A DNA stretch of 64,000 nt from Kalaharituber pfeilii (Eukaryota > Ascomycota > Pezizomycetes > Pezizales > Pezizaceae), in NCBI GenBank assembly GCA_015179045.1, contig WHUZ01000021.1, positions 186,001 through 250,000 on the forward strand, in the 5' to 3' direction. The position numbers were made by a program, and so were the translations under genes. The notes beneath the pieces were generated by a model. The model was not told where the DNA came from and ran no database searches. It was given only the letters and a program-made list of their open reading frames with translations. Shown here one piece after another: positions 53,743 to 64,000 of this stretch. The first letter of the stretch is position 1, and the number at the start of each line of letters is the position of its first letter.

Positions 53743-54804
53743 ATGCTACGGCTTTTTTCTCCTTTTCCTGTGCAAAGGATGGAAAATATGATATCGCTTT
53801 GTGATGTGCCGTGGAACGACCTATGGGAAATGATATGGGAGAGAACTGGCATCAGAGTACCGGTCCTCCTCGAGTCATTACGTATCCAAGTCGAGAAGGA
53901 ACGGCATGGACATGAGGCGGAGTCCCCTCTCCCGAGCTGGCCCGTCGTCCCCCCCACACCCCCCGCCCCCTCCCCGCCACCGCCAACAACCTTGGGGTTC
54001 AGCCTCACCGCCACTATCCACACACCCCCGGCGGAACCCACGCCTGAAGCACTAGGCTTCAGACAACATTCGTCGCACACTCTGAGGAGCCGTCCACAGA
54101 GCGAACGGAAGTGGCGACCTCCACAACTGGCGACAAGACAAAGAGCAGGAAGCACAAAGGCAAGATGCCGTCCCCCCCAGGACCCATACGCCTTCAAGCG
54201 CCAGTTGAGCGACGAGGAGGCAAAGAAGATTGCCTCAACACCCCCAGTTGCCCAGGCAGACAGCACGCCCGCCACCACCAACCCCACACTGAAACCACCG
54301 ACACCAGCATCCAAGCCCGCCCCCTGCCCCCGGAGCTCACCCCACGACCCAAAGCCAGATCCCATGCCCTGACTAGCCCCGACAACACTACTCCGAAACA
54401 CGGCATTGTCGTCCACGGAATAGCCCTGAGGAAAGACTTGGGGAACGTCCGAAGATGGTTGGAGGCATCCAACAAAGACATAGGAAAGGCCACAGGGATC
54501 AGATGGCTGCAGAAGAAGACAACCCTAGTGGAGGAAGGCAAGAAGACAAGTTCTGTGGCAGTCTACCTGGAGATACCAACGGAAATCGGGAAAGTCAGAC
54601 TCGGAGGAAGGTGGTTGAGATCCAGCAAGTACGAGTGGGACAGAGGAAAGAAATAGGAAGGTCCCCGTACAAGCTGACTTAGGAGGACACTACCCGCAAC
54701 ACCAGCGAAAGCCGGCATCATGTAGTTAATTTGTTTACTTTTCCTTTGTTTTCATATATAACTTAACCTCGCCATAGCCCTTAGGCGGCATGCGAGTACT
54801 GATA

Positions 54805-54842
<38 letters not shown>
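53743..54842 (+). mobile_element. ORF1-only LINE copy left of the inverted repeat
   Basis: An ORF1-like gene ends at 54656, 112 nt before the stem-loop at 54768-54796, which is followed by a 35-base A run (54808-54842). The spacing equals that of the copy at 43375-44738. No ORF2 lies between. The 5' end is uncertain. The tail lies inside the left arm of the large inverted repeat. Confidence 0.8.
53779..54656 (+). pseudogene. LINE ORF1-like gene, one frameshift
   Basis: From ATG at 53779 the frame reads MENMISLCDVPWNDLWEMIW, then a long Pro-rich region and DPYAFKRQLSDEEAKKIAS. It stops near 54372. The reading continues one frame over with HGIVVHGIALRKDLG, VRRWLEASNKDIG, GIRWLQKK, EEGKKTSSVAVYLE and VRLGGRWLRSSKYEWDRGKK to 54656. 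Among the longer copies in the window it has the fewest breaks. The start is a guess. Confidence 0.75.
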
Positions 54843-54846
<4 letters not shown>

Positions 54847-56430
54847 TGATGTGCTCCTTATCCGTTTTCTGTGATGTGTTAGTTGCCAGGTCAAAATGAT
54901 GATTCTGGAGGCTCAAGGACTAACATAAATTCCGCCCTGCAATGGTCAAAGTACCAGATAGATAATAATACCCCTTTCTTCGCTCTAGCACTAGTATGCC
55001 CCGCGCGCGTGGCTTTCTAGGGAGACCTCCTCTTACCAACGCAATCACAAGACCACAAGCCTGGGATCATGCCACAGTTCGTATCGGAATACTGGAAGTC
55101 ATTGACCATAATAACAAGGTCCCCTATAAAGGCTGATTTTAGGAAAGAGGGAAAGAGGTACCGTTTCCTACCACCAATTCACAGAATCCCAAGGCAACTG
55201 CCTCAGCTCGAATAGATAAAGCAGGGCAGCAATCGGAATCAGAGTAGGAGTTGAGATCAGACGAGAGCCTGAAGTCTTGGGGAATGACTTCCGGAGTTCA
55301 TCGCTAACGTCATCACCATCGTCATCACCATCAAAAAAGTCTAGATTGAAGCTCTAGTTTAATTTAATTGTCAAATTCCGGTTCAGGTCCGGAACTCAGA
55401 TTCACATGTCTAATCGGAGCACAGTTCAGGCCCGCCCCTTACGAAAAGGGTGGGTGTGGGATTTTGTCCTCGCGAGAAACTAGATAAGAAATCAAATGTA
55501 CCGTGGTGCGGGGGGTATTCGGACTTGCGGAATTGCCTCCGCCGGTAGTTCTCACATTGTATGTGAGAGAGGTGAGCAGATGACAGCTGCGACACTACTG
55601 AGGGAAACAAAGAGGTGCAGTAGGATAAAACGGGACAAGAGGGGGCAAGAAAGAGCAAGAGGAGGGGCTTATTAATACACTCTTCCTCATCCTCACCTCC
55701 ATTCCCGTTGCTGCATATACTACTGGATACGGTGTGCCATCTACGGATAGAGCCCAGGGTACAGGAGGTGCGGCAGTGGATGTGGAGATGTCTCGTATCC
55801 TGGGACTTGGTGTTAACACACAAAATGTGGTGTCCTGGCCGGTAATGATGGGTTGTGTTGGTTGTGTCACATGAAATCAATTTTCCTAGATGTGGAATGG
55901 AGCTGGGTGCTGCGGAAAGCACTGGTGGTGCTGAGGGAGGTGGTGCGGGGGACGGGGTGTATGTGGTTTCTCCTCCTCTTCATTTGAGATTATGGCAGGG
56001 GGCAGAAGGGGTGCAACCTCTGGTGCCGGGTATGAAGGCGGAGCCTTCACCCTGACGCTGCCTTCAGATTTTTGATATGACTGAAATACATTGAGTTATT
56101 GATAGACTTTGCTATATAGACACCTTTTGTTTAATTCTAATTCCATTGGACATACAGGAGGGTGATATTGAGGATGTGATGGCTAAATCGATAGAGCCGT
56201 GTCTGAGCTTTTCCAATGCTGCAATCACACAAATTTGGTTGAGGACTCATTGGACAACAATGGAATTCGTCCGGCTATAATTTTTCAATGTATCTTTCGT
56301 TATGTTCATCTCCACGAGCTCAGCTGGTATCATACAGGATGGAAAAGCTCAATCGCTACCTATTATCACAATTGGGGCCTCAGGCCCTGTGGGATATTGA
56401 TAGAAAAGGACCTTTGGATGTGAACGATCT
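54843..56430. other. Unassigned part of the inverted-repeat arm
   Basis: Overlapping frames occur on both strands between 55410 and 56055 (minus frames 55410-55922 and 55595-55870) without any recognised product. The counterpart in the other arm is about 62330-63917. A short CATCACCATCGT-type triplet run lies near 55310-55335. Confidence 0.4.
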
Positions 56431-56434
56431 ATAA

Positions 56435-56730
56435 TTTTTTTTTTCTTTCTAAGTGTCATTACTCGCATACCGCCCCGTGGGCAACGACGAGACTACTACG
56501 TACGAAGGAGATCATACAAGGGAATAAAAGGAAGTAGAATCGCAAAAGTAGAAAAATAGAGGAAAGAAATTACGCCCTTTCTCCAACGTCACCTATTTAC
56601 CTCATCACATCAACTCCACCAAGAGGTCTGGTTCGTTCTCCGCAATCCCGCACCATCTGCATTCCATGTCCTCGTTTTCTTTCACCGCTCTGCTGTACGT
56701 CTCCTTCCCCAACTAATCTTCTAGCCCTGT
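56435..56730 (-). mobile_element. LINE 3' end with ORF2 zinc knuckle, minus strand
   Basis: On the minus strand ECRWCG, part of the C-terminal CCHC knuckle of LINE ORF2, is followed by an untranslated stretch, a variant stem-loop (CTCGTCGTTGCCC...GGTATGCGAG) and a poly(A) tail (T run from 56435). Its upstream part probably continues at 57104, since a second LINE interrupts it with duplication TAGCCCTGTC. Confidence 0.65.
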
Positions 56731-57103
56731 CGTGGAGATGGCTGGAGGCAGCTAACCAAGAATTAGGCAAGACTACCGGCATCCGTTGGCTGAGAAAAAA
56801 GGACACGTTAGTCAACGAGGGAAAAATGACAAGCTCAGCGGTGGTCTACTTGGAAAACCATACCGACGTTGGAAGAGTCAGGCTTGGAGGGCGATGGCTG
56901 CGAGTGGACCAGTATGAATGGGACAGAGGACGGAAGTAGGGAGACGAACAGACTGGCCCACTACGACCCGCACCATGGATGAGCACCGTGGGTATTACAT
57001 GTATCTAGACAATTAGTCGTTCTTTTCTCTTAATAAAACCCTCGCCATAGCCCGTAGGGCGGCATGCGAGTAATGAAAAAAAAAAAAAAAAAAAAAAAAA
57101 AAA
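56731..57103 (+). mobile_element. 5'-truncated ORF1-only LINE with target duplication
   Basis: The element is 373 bp, flanked by the 10-bp direct repeat TAGCCCTGTC (56721-56730 and 57104-57113). It holds only the last ORF1 part (RWLEAANQELG, GIRWLRKKD, VRLGGRWLRVDQYEWDRGRK, stop at 56939), a 101-nt untranslated stretch, the stem-loop at 57041-57070 and a 28-base A run. 5' truncation plus a target duplication is the hallmark of target-primed reverse transcription. Confidence 0.9.
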
Positions 57104-58125
57104 TAGCCCTGTCACAGAGTCTTCCTAGTCTAGGACTGGCTTTCCCCTTTTTAGTCTAAATCGAGGCTAGCCTTGATATTCCAAGCGTAGCCCAGAGGTT
57201 AACCAGAGATAGACTACAGGCCCGAGGAAGTAATAGGGCGATAGTGGTATTTGTTTTAGAAGAGGTACTGGACATCTTAAAACAGGAATTGCATTTTCAA
57301 AGAAATTGTAGTGAAGACATTGTTAAGAGAGGACATCTGGGGGGGGGGGAAGTAGGGAGGTAAGGAGATACAGCTACATGGCACCCAGACGACTATAGTA
57401 GGCATTTCCTGGTAGGTTCAAGTAAGACATAAAATGGGTACCCAGAAGAGGGACGTACCAGAATAGTTGAAGAGAAGATCACCAAAACAGGGGCCTGCCA
57501 CCGAAAACGGAGTTTTCACCACCCGGGCTGCGGATGTGCGAACAAGAATCAAGCAAGCAGTAAGGAGAGCAGTCGGCACATAAACAGACCCGATCCAGAG
57601 CACCAAAGAATGAGGAAGAGTTATGCTCAGGACCACATATCAGAATATAGGTATGCCTATAATAGGAACCGATCTGGCGCTACAGATTGCGGAGTGGACA
57701 CCGTCTTTACAGGAGAAAACTGGAGGGCTTCAGTGATTTTTACCCAGCTATTTGGCATGGCATTTAAGGCAATAGAAGATAGGAAGGCAACAGCGTACAT
57801 TCAAGAAGGAAAATGATGTTGGAGATCAGGGTAATCCTCTCAATTCCCACTTGGGAGCCTTCGACAACTAGCAGTTCTTCCTATTCCTCAACTTCCAAGG
57901 CCTTTGCTATAGCAATCAGTTCCGCATCATTGACTGTGGCCCTCATCCCTAGATAAACCGATCCGCCCTACTCCTCGCCAATATTTTGCCCTGGTCCTTT
58001 CCTCCAGCCCGCTCCCATTAGTGTACGCCGCTTTCCCACCGTTGTCCTCTGCCCCCGCTAACGACCTTTCCCATTCCTCGCCATACATGCTTACGCAAAA
58101 CATACAGTAACCTAAAAGGTCTTGG
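57104..58125 (-). pseudogene. LINE ORF2 RNase H-region remnant, minus strand
   Basis: On the minus strand near 58040-57890 the reading gives AAYTNGSGLE, then ATVNDAELIAIAKALEVEE with the usual RNase H acidic residues, then a TAG and EELLVVEGSQVGIERI. This matches the RNase H domain of Tad-like LINE ORF2. Sequence down to 57114 is degraded but continuous with the knuckle remnant at 56435-56730. Stops make it dead. Confidence 0.6.
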
Positions 58126-58259
58126 TGCCTTTTGGATGGAACATTGCCAGGTACTATTCATTTCTAAGGGGGCAAAAGCACCTTAGAATTACGTGGCCTT
58201 GTATATATGGATTATGGATTTAAGGTATAGTGCAAGGTTGTGCAAGAGTATTGTGTTCA

Positions 58260-58967
58260 TACCAGCAGAACGCAGTGATCATTTGCTGTAGATACAATTA
58301 CCAGAGGTTATTTCCATTGGCATCACAGCTGGTACGGGAAGCCTGGGACCGAAGGGAGCAAGCCAGAGACAGGGACGTGGCGGTCATGTGGGTAAAAGGC
58401 CACAAGGGCGTCCACGGCAACACAGAAGCAGACCGAGCGGCTAAAGTCGGCACCTGCCTCCAATACCAAGAGGAGGTCATAACCGAAGCCGGACTCAAAC
58501 AACAAGCCAAAGCGGACAGAGCCGAGGAAAGAAACAGACTAGGGCTGTCGTATAGACCCCTACAGAGACTAGGACATAAGACCGCCACCCTGGCGGGAAT
58601 CATCGGAGGCAAGGGCCTACGGGCGTGGAAACACAGGATAGGGACAGCGAACAGCCCAGATTGCCGCTGGTGCGGCGAGGACGCCGAGACGACATAACAC
58701 ATATTGACGAACTGCCGAGTGTGGAAACAGAAGTGCCCCCGAGGCATGGACGACCTCTGCCACCCAAAGACAGACAAGGACGAAGACAGAGACAAGCTGT
58801 GGGAATTAATTGAATGGGCAGGGAGATAGGAAAGGGCGATTGTGATTTTATCCTCCTTACTTTTCTTTTATCTTTCTTTATACACTCAAGTTCATGTATT
58901 TAGCACCTCGCGATAGCCCATAGGGCGGCACGCGAGTAATGATACTAAAAAAAAAAAAAAAAAAAAA
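58260..58967 (+). mobile_element. LINE ORF2 3' end with tail, plus strand
   Basis: Contains the RNase H C-terminal motif WVKGHKGVHGNTEADRAAK and the knuckle CRWCGEDAETT...HILTNC. An in-frame TAA at 58695-58697 separates the two halves of the knuckle; the final stop is at 58827-58829. After 78 nt comes the stem-loop at 58907-58936 and a poly(A) tail. Bases up to 58600 belong to the left inverted-repeat arm; the rest lies in the spacer. Confidence 0.8.
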
Positions 58968-59960
58968 CTCCTATTGAAAAAAAAAAAAAAAAAACCAGCG
59001 TTCTTGGTCGCCAGCCGACTAGAATTTGCATAGGGGAGAGTCCTAGGGGTGCGGACAAGAGTGGGTTGGGTAACGGAGAGCTAGGGCACACTCCCGGAGT
59101 GCAGGTGGTGTGGAAAGGCCCTCGAGAATTACAGACATATATCGAGAGAGTGCGAGGCGTGGAAGAAGAGACTACCGGGAGGAGAGACGGGGCTGAAGAT
59201 GCCAATAGGAGTGGAGAAAGGGAAGGGGAAGGGGAAGGAAGAGGGGGAGAAGAAGGGGATGACACTGGCCGAGGTTCTGGACTGGGCAGCGAGTTAGCTG
59301 ATTTCTATTTGACTATTATTTTTCCTTTACGCTCTTTTCTTATCTATCATCTGCGATTCACACATTCTGTACTTAACACCTCGCCGTAGCCTGATAGGCG
59401 GTATGCGAGTAATGAAATAAAAAAAAAAAAAAAAAAAAACTCCTCGCCATAGCCCACTGGGCGGCATGCGAGCACTGATATAAAAAAAAAAAAAAAATAG
59501 GGCACACTCGATGTACAGGGCTACCGTGAAGGATAGGGAGCTGCTGGCTATAGCATAGGCTATTCATATGAGAGAGGACACGGTGGGCCCGCCTCCTCCT
59601 CATAGCCACAGACTCTCAGGCGGCAATCAAGAGGGTTCCCGAGAGAACGGTGGACGAAGCGGAGTGCAGGCGGTGCAGGGAGGCAAGGAGACATTGGGTC
59701 CCTGAGGGGATGCAGGATGTGGAGAGAGAGCTGGGGCGACCGGTGGGAGTCGACTTATGGGGGCGACGGCGAGCAGGAGCAGGACAGGCTGCTGGTATAG
59801 ACGAGAAGAGGTGGATGAAGCTCAGACCACAATCTCACACAGTCCTCGCCATAGCCCACAGAGCGGCATGCGAGTAATCATATTGAACTCGCCATAGCCC
59901 TTAGGGCGGCATGCGAGTACTGAAATAAAAAAAAAAAAAAAAAAAAAAATAATCATATTG

Positions 59961-60004
<44 letters not shown>
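58968..60004 (+). mobile_element. Nest of stacked LINE 3' ends
   Basis: Stem-loop and poly(A) units recur at 59380-59439, 59443-59497, 59845-59886 and 59888-59949, followed by a long A run to 60004. Short ORF2 scraps lie between: a knuckle CRWCGKALENYRH near 59100 and an RNase H piece LLIATDSQAAIKRV near 59595. AATCTCACA occurs near 59831 and again near 60006, a possible target duplication around the last tails. The structure fits repeated insertion into or next to older poly(A) tails. Confidence 0.75.
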
Positions 60005-60009
<5 letters not shown>

Positions 60010-60162
60010 CTCACATAGACCAGCACCAGCGTGCATGAAAAGAGCAGCGACCCTATGTTTAGAGGAGGAAGCAACTAGCAGCACAGCTGGACCAGTGCGG
60101 TACAGGATATGGCAAGTAGGGTGGTACTATTTTACTAGCATGTGGCCACCTCGCGACCGCGA
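60005..60162. other. Spacer remainder of inverted repeat
   Basis: Unique sequence between the last poly(A) run and the right arm; no feature is recognised. It ends in CCTCGCGACCGCG, where the arms stop matching. Confidence 0.4.
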
Positions 60163-60503
60163 ATTCCCGCCAGGGTGGCGGTCTTATGTCCTAGTCTCTG
60201 TAGGGGTCTATACGACAGCCCTAGTCTGTTTCTTTCCTCGGCTCTGTCCGCTTTGGCTTGTTGTTTGAGTCCGGCTTCGGTTATGACCTCCTCTTGGTAT
60301 TGGAGGCAGGTGCCGACTTTAGCCGCTCGGTCTGCTTCTGTGTTGCCGTGGACGCCCTTGTGGCCTTTTACCCACATGACCGCCACGTCCCTGTCTCTGG
60401 CTTGCTCCCTTCGGTCCCAGGCTTCCCGTACCAGCTGTGATGCCAATGGAAATAACCTCTGGTAATTGTATCTACAGCAAATGATCACTGCGTTCTGCTG
60501 GTA
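60163..60503 (-). pseudogene. LINE ORF2 RNase H fragment, right-arm copy
   Basis: Minus-strand counterpart of 58260-58600, with WVKGHKGVHGNTEADRAAK. It ends at the arm boundary, so the zinc knuckle and tail seen at 58660-58967 are missing here. Confidence 0.75.
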
Positions 60504-60639
60504 TGAACACAATACTCTTGCACAACCTTGCACTATACCTTAAATCCATAATCCATATATACAAGGCCACGTAATTCTAAGGTGCTTTTGCCCCCTTAGA
60601 AATGAATAGTACCTGGCAATGTTCCATCCAAAAGGCACC

Positions 60640-61650
60640 AAGACCTTTTAGGTTACTGTATGTTTTGCGTAAGCATGTATGGCGAGGAATGGGAAAGGTC
60701 GTTAGCGGGGCAGAGGACAACGGTGGGAAAGCGGCGTACACTAATGGGAGCGGGCTGGAGGAAAGGACCAGGGCAAAATATTGGCGAGGAGTAGGGCGGA
60801 TCGGTTTATCTAGGGATGAGGGCCACAGTCAATGATGCGGAACTGATTGCTATAGCAAAGGCCTTGGAAGTTGAGGAATAGGAAGAACTGCTAGTTGTCG
60901 AAGGCTCCCAAGTGGGAATTGAGAGGATTACCCTGATCTCCAACATCATTTTCCTTCTTGAATGTACGCTGTTGCCTTCCTATCTTCTATTGCCTTAAAT
61001 GCCATGCCAAATAGCTGGGTAAAAATCACTGAAGCCCTCCAGTTTTCTCCTGTAAAGACGGTGTCCACTCCGCAATCTGTAGCGCCAGATCGGTTCCTAT
61101 TATAGGCATACCTATATTCTGATATGTGGTCCTGAGCATAACTCTTCCTCATTCTTTGGTGCTCTGGATCGGGTCTGTTTATGTGCCGACTGCTCTCCTT
61201 ACTGCTTGCTTGATTCTTGTTCGCACATCCGCAGCCCGGGTGGTGAAAACTCCGTTTTCGGTGGCAGGCCCCTGTTTTGGTGATCTTCTCTTCAACTATT
61301 CTGGTACGTCCCTCTTCTGGGTACCCATTTTATGTCTTACTTGAACCTACCAGGAAATGCCTACTATAGTCGTCTGGGTGCCATGTAGCTGTATCTCCTT
61401 ACCTCCCCTACTTCCCCCCCCCCCAGATGTCCTCTCTTAACAATGTCTTCACTACAATTTCTTTGAAAATGCAATTCCTGTTTTAAGATGTCCAGTACCT
61501 CTTCTAAAACAAATACCACTATCGCCCTATTACTTCCTCGGGCCTGTAGTCTATCTCTGGTTAACCTCTGGGCTACGCTTGGAATATCAAGGCTAGCCTC
61601 GATTTAGACTAAAAAGGGGAAAGCCAGTCCTAGACTAGGAAGACTCTGTG
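60640..61650 (+). pseudogene. LINE ORF2 RNase H-region remnant, right-arm copy
   Basis: Plus-strand counterpart of 57104-58125, with AAYTNGSGLE near 60728 and the DAELIAIAKALEVEE stretch near 60832. One C-run differs in length from the left arm. Confidence 0.55.
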
Positions 61651-61659
61651 ACAGGGCTA

Positions 61660-62030
61660 TTTTTTTTTTTTTTTTTTTTTTTTTTCATTACTCGCATGCC
61701 GCCCTACGGGCTATGGCGAGGGTTTTATTAAGAGAAAAGAACGACTAATTGTCTAGATACATGTAATACCCACGGTGCTCATCCATGGTGCGGGTCGTAG
61801 TGGGCCAGTCTGTTCGTCTCCCTACTTCCGTCCTCTGTCCCATTCATACTGGTCCACTCGCAGCCATCGCCCTCCAAGCCTGACTCTTCCAACGTCGGTA
61901 TGGTTTTCCAAGTAGACCACCGCTGAGCTTGTCATTTTTCCCTCGTTGACTAACGTGTCCTTTTTTCTCAGCCAACGGATGCCGGTAGTCTTGCCTAATT
62001 CTTGGTTAGCTGCCTCCAGCCATCTCCACG
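61660..62030 (-). mobile_element. 5'-truncated ORF1-only LINE, right-arm copy
   Basis: Counterpart of 56731-57103. The T run (61660-61685) is 26 bases, against 28 A in the left arm. It is flanked by GACAGGGCTA on both sides, the complement of the target duplication. Confidence 0.9.
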
Positions 62031-62326
62031 ACAGGGCTAGAAGATTAGTTGGGGAAGGAGACGTACAGCAGAGCGGTGAAAGAAAACGAGGACATGGAAT
62101 GCAGATGGTGCGGGATTGCGGAGAACGAACCAGACCTCTTGGTGGAGTTGATGTGATGAGGTAAATAGGTGACGTTGGAGAAAGGGCGTAATTTCTTTCC
62201 TCTATTTTTCTACTTTTGCGATTCTACTTCCTTTTATTCCCTTGTATGATCTCCTTCGTACGTAGTAGTCTCGTCGTTGCCCACGGGGCGGTATGCGAGT
62301 AATGACACTTAGAAAGAAAAAAAAAA
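62031..62326 (+). mobile_element. LINE 3' end with ORF2 knuckle, right-arm copy
   Basis: Counterpart of 56435-56730: ECRWCG is followed by an untranslated stretch, the variant stem-loop and an A run ending near 62325. Confidence 0.65.
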
Positions 62327-63913
62327 TTATAGATCGTTCACATCCAAAGGTCCTTTTCTATCAATATCCCACAGGGCCTGAGGCCCCAATTGTGATAATA
62401 GGTAGCGATTGAGCTTTTCCATCCTGTATGATACCAGCTGAGCTCGTGGAGATGAACATAACGAAAGATACATTGAAAAATTATAGCCGGACGAATTCCA
62501 TTGTTGTCCAATGAGTCCTCAACCAAATTTGTGTGATTGCAGCATTGGAAAAGCTCAGACACGGCTCTATCGATTTAGCCATCACATCCTCAATATCACC
62601 CTCCTGTATGTCCAATGGAATTAGAATTAAACAAAAGGTGTCTATATAGCAAAGTCTATCAATAACTCAATGTATTTCAGTCATATCAAAAATCTGAAGG
62701 CAGCGTCAGGGTGAAGGCTCCGCCTTCATACCCGGCACCAGAGGTTGCACCCCTTCTGCCCCCTGCCATAATCTCAAATGAAGAGGAGGAGAAACCACAT
62801 ACACCCGTCCCCCGCACCACCTCCCTCAGCACCACCAGTGCTTTCCGCAGCACCCAGCTCCATTCCACATCTAGGAAAATTGATTTCATGTGACACAACC
62901 AACACAACCCATCATTACCGGCCAGGACACCACATTTTGTGTGTTAACACCAAGTCCCAGGATACGAGACATCTCCACATCCACTGCCGCACCTCCTGTA
63001 CCCTGGGCTCTATCCGTAGATGGCACACCGTATCCAGTAGTATATGCAGCAACGGGAATGGAGGTGAGGATGAGGAAGAGTGTATTAATAAGCCCCTCCT
63101 CTTGCTCTTTCTTGCCCCCTCTTGTCCCGTTTTATCCTACTGCACCTCTTTGTTTCCCTCAGTAGTGTCGCAGCTGTCATCTGCTCACCTCTCTCACATA
63201 CAATGTGAGAACTACCGGCGGAGGCAATTCCGCAAGTCCGAATACCCCCCGCACCACGGTACATTTGATTTCTTATCTAGTTTCTCGCGAGGACAAAATC
63301 CCACACCCACCCTTTTCGTAAGGGGCGGGCCTGAACTGTGCTCCGGTTAGACATGTGAATCTGAGTTCCGGACCTGAACCGGAATTTGACAATTAAATTA
63401 AACTAGAGCTTCAATCTAGACTTTTTTGATGGTGATGACGATGGTGATGACGTTAGCGATGAACTCCGGAAGTCATTCCCCAAGACTTCAGGCTCTCGTC
63501 TGATCTCAACTCCTACTCTGATTCCGATTGCTGCCCTGCTTTATCTATTCGAGCTGAGGCAGTTGCCTTGGGATTCTGTGAATTGGTGGTAGGAAACGGT
63601 ACCTCTTTCCCTCTTTCCTAAAATCAGCCTTTATAGGGGACCTTGTTATTATGGTCAATGACTTCCAGTATTCCGATACGAACTGTGGCATGATCCCAGG
63701 CTTGTGGTCTTGTGATTGCGTTGGTAAGAGGAGGTCTCCCTAGAAAGCCACGCGCGCGGGGCATACTAGTGCTAGAGCGAAGAAAGGGGTATTATTATCT
63801 ATCTGGTACTTTGACCATTGCAGGGCGGAATTTATGTTAGTCCTTGAGCCTCCAGAATCATCATTTTGACCTGGCAACTAACACATCACAGAAAACGGAT
63901 AAGGAGCACATCA

Positions 63914-63917
<4 letters not shown>
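62327..63917. other. Unassigned part of the right arm
   Basis: Counterpart of 54843-56430. Overlapping frames (62778-63350, 62890-63165 plus) have no recognised product. One substitution near 63346 relative to the left arm changes the last codon of the longer frame. Confidence 0.4.
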
Positions 63918-63955
<38 letters not shown>

Positions 63956-64000
63956 TATCAGTACTCGCATGCCGCCTAAGGGCTATGGCGAGGTTAAGTT
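63918..64000 (-). mobile_element. LINE 3' tail, right-arm copy, cut by window end
   Basis: A run of 35 T (63918-63952) is followed by the complement of the stem-loop CTCGCCATAGCCC...GGCATGCGAG. It matches 54760-54842. The rest of the element, presumably an ORF1 copy, lies beyond the window. Confidence 0.85.

Larger units (their letters stand above)
54760..58600 (+). repeat. Left arm of large inverted repeat
   Basis: The roughly 3.84-kb arm is matched in reverse complement by 60163-64000. By eye the arms differ only by a few changes: a T/C difference near 55414, homopolymer lengths (A run 28 versus 26 near 57076; G and C runs near 57350 and 58050). The match ends at GGCGGGAAT (58600). The left limit is not known because the partner runs into the window end. 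Confidence 0.95.
60163..64000 (-). repeat. Right arm of large inverted repeat
   Basis: Reverse complement of 54760-58600 with only a few differences. It reaches the window end inside the stem-loop and leader that correspond to 54760-54800, so the true arm is longer and may include the ORF1 gene at 53779-54656. Confidence 0.95.

Noticed and set aside
55410..55922. Host gene in the inverted-repeat arm (also 62778-63350)
   Set aside because: Overlapping frames on the same strand with Pro/Ser-rich translations, no known domain, and location in repeat DNA; conservation between arms only reflects the recent duplication.

Overview
This window looks like a transposon-rich, gene-poor stretch of a filamentous ascomycete (Pezizomycotina) genome. 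The evidence is: spliced genes with 61-106 nt GT-AG introns and CTAAC/CTAAT branch sites; fungal NACHT/STAND proteins of the kind used in non-self recognition and programmed cell death; a fungal Copia element; Tad-like LINE remnants; Tc1/mariner and hAT-type MITEs; and C-to-T changes in CpA context that resemble RIP. The species cannot be named from the sequence. I saw no tRNA, rRNA, CRISPR or telomere repeat.

Region 1 (1-11.5 kb): NLR gene A, nine exons, about 1606 aa. It has a conserved fungal N-terminal region, a NACHT NTPase, two C2H2 fingers, five ankyrin-like double repeats and an unassigned C-terminal part. A complete 4713-bp Copia retrotransposon with identical LTRs and an AGAGA target duplication sits 13 nt inside intron 2. 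Its polyprotein seems to have lost the RNase H domain in frame, and its primer-binding site matches an internal (anticodon) stretch of initiator tRNA-Met.

Region 2 (11.5-24 kb): an intergenic stretch with LINE debris, then NLR gene B (1580 aa), a paralogue of A with the same nine-exon layout and four double repeats.

Region 3 (24-32.4 kb): no recognisable host gene. It holds two hAT-type MITEs with 8-bp target duplications, two TA-flanked MITEs, small palindromes and a decayed LINE reverse transcriptase.

Region 4 (32.5-36.7 kb): one intronless 1402-aa protein ending in a CHAT (caspase-like) domain with an intact His/Cys pair. Then comes a 4.7-kb stretch without recognisable genes.

Region 5 (41.4-50.4 kb): a direct segmental duplication. 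Each copy carries a two-exon gene for a stand-alone fungal STAND N-terminal (HeLo-like) domain. Copy 1 has a nonsense codon and a LINE insertion; copy 2 is open and has a Tc1 insertion. Each copy provides the empty site for insertions in the other.

Region 6 (50.4-64 kb): gene-free sequence, then a dense LINE nest and a very large, near-identical inverted repeat (54760-58600 versus 60163-64000, continuing past the window end). All the LINEs share a 3' stem-loop followed by poly(A). One class carries only an ORF1-like segment followed by this tail; another carries the ORF2 RNase H and zinc-knuckle end with the same tail.

Almost every recognisable host gene here (two NACHT proteins, a TPR/CHAT-type protease, two HeLo-like genes) belongs to families tied to fungal allorecognition or cell death. 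The window is best read as a rapidly evolving immune/incompatibility island embedded in transposons. Any functional link between these genes is inference.
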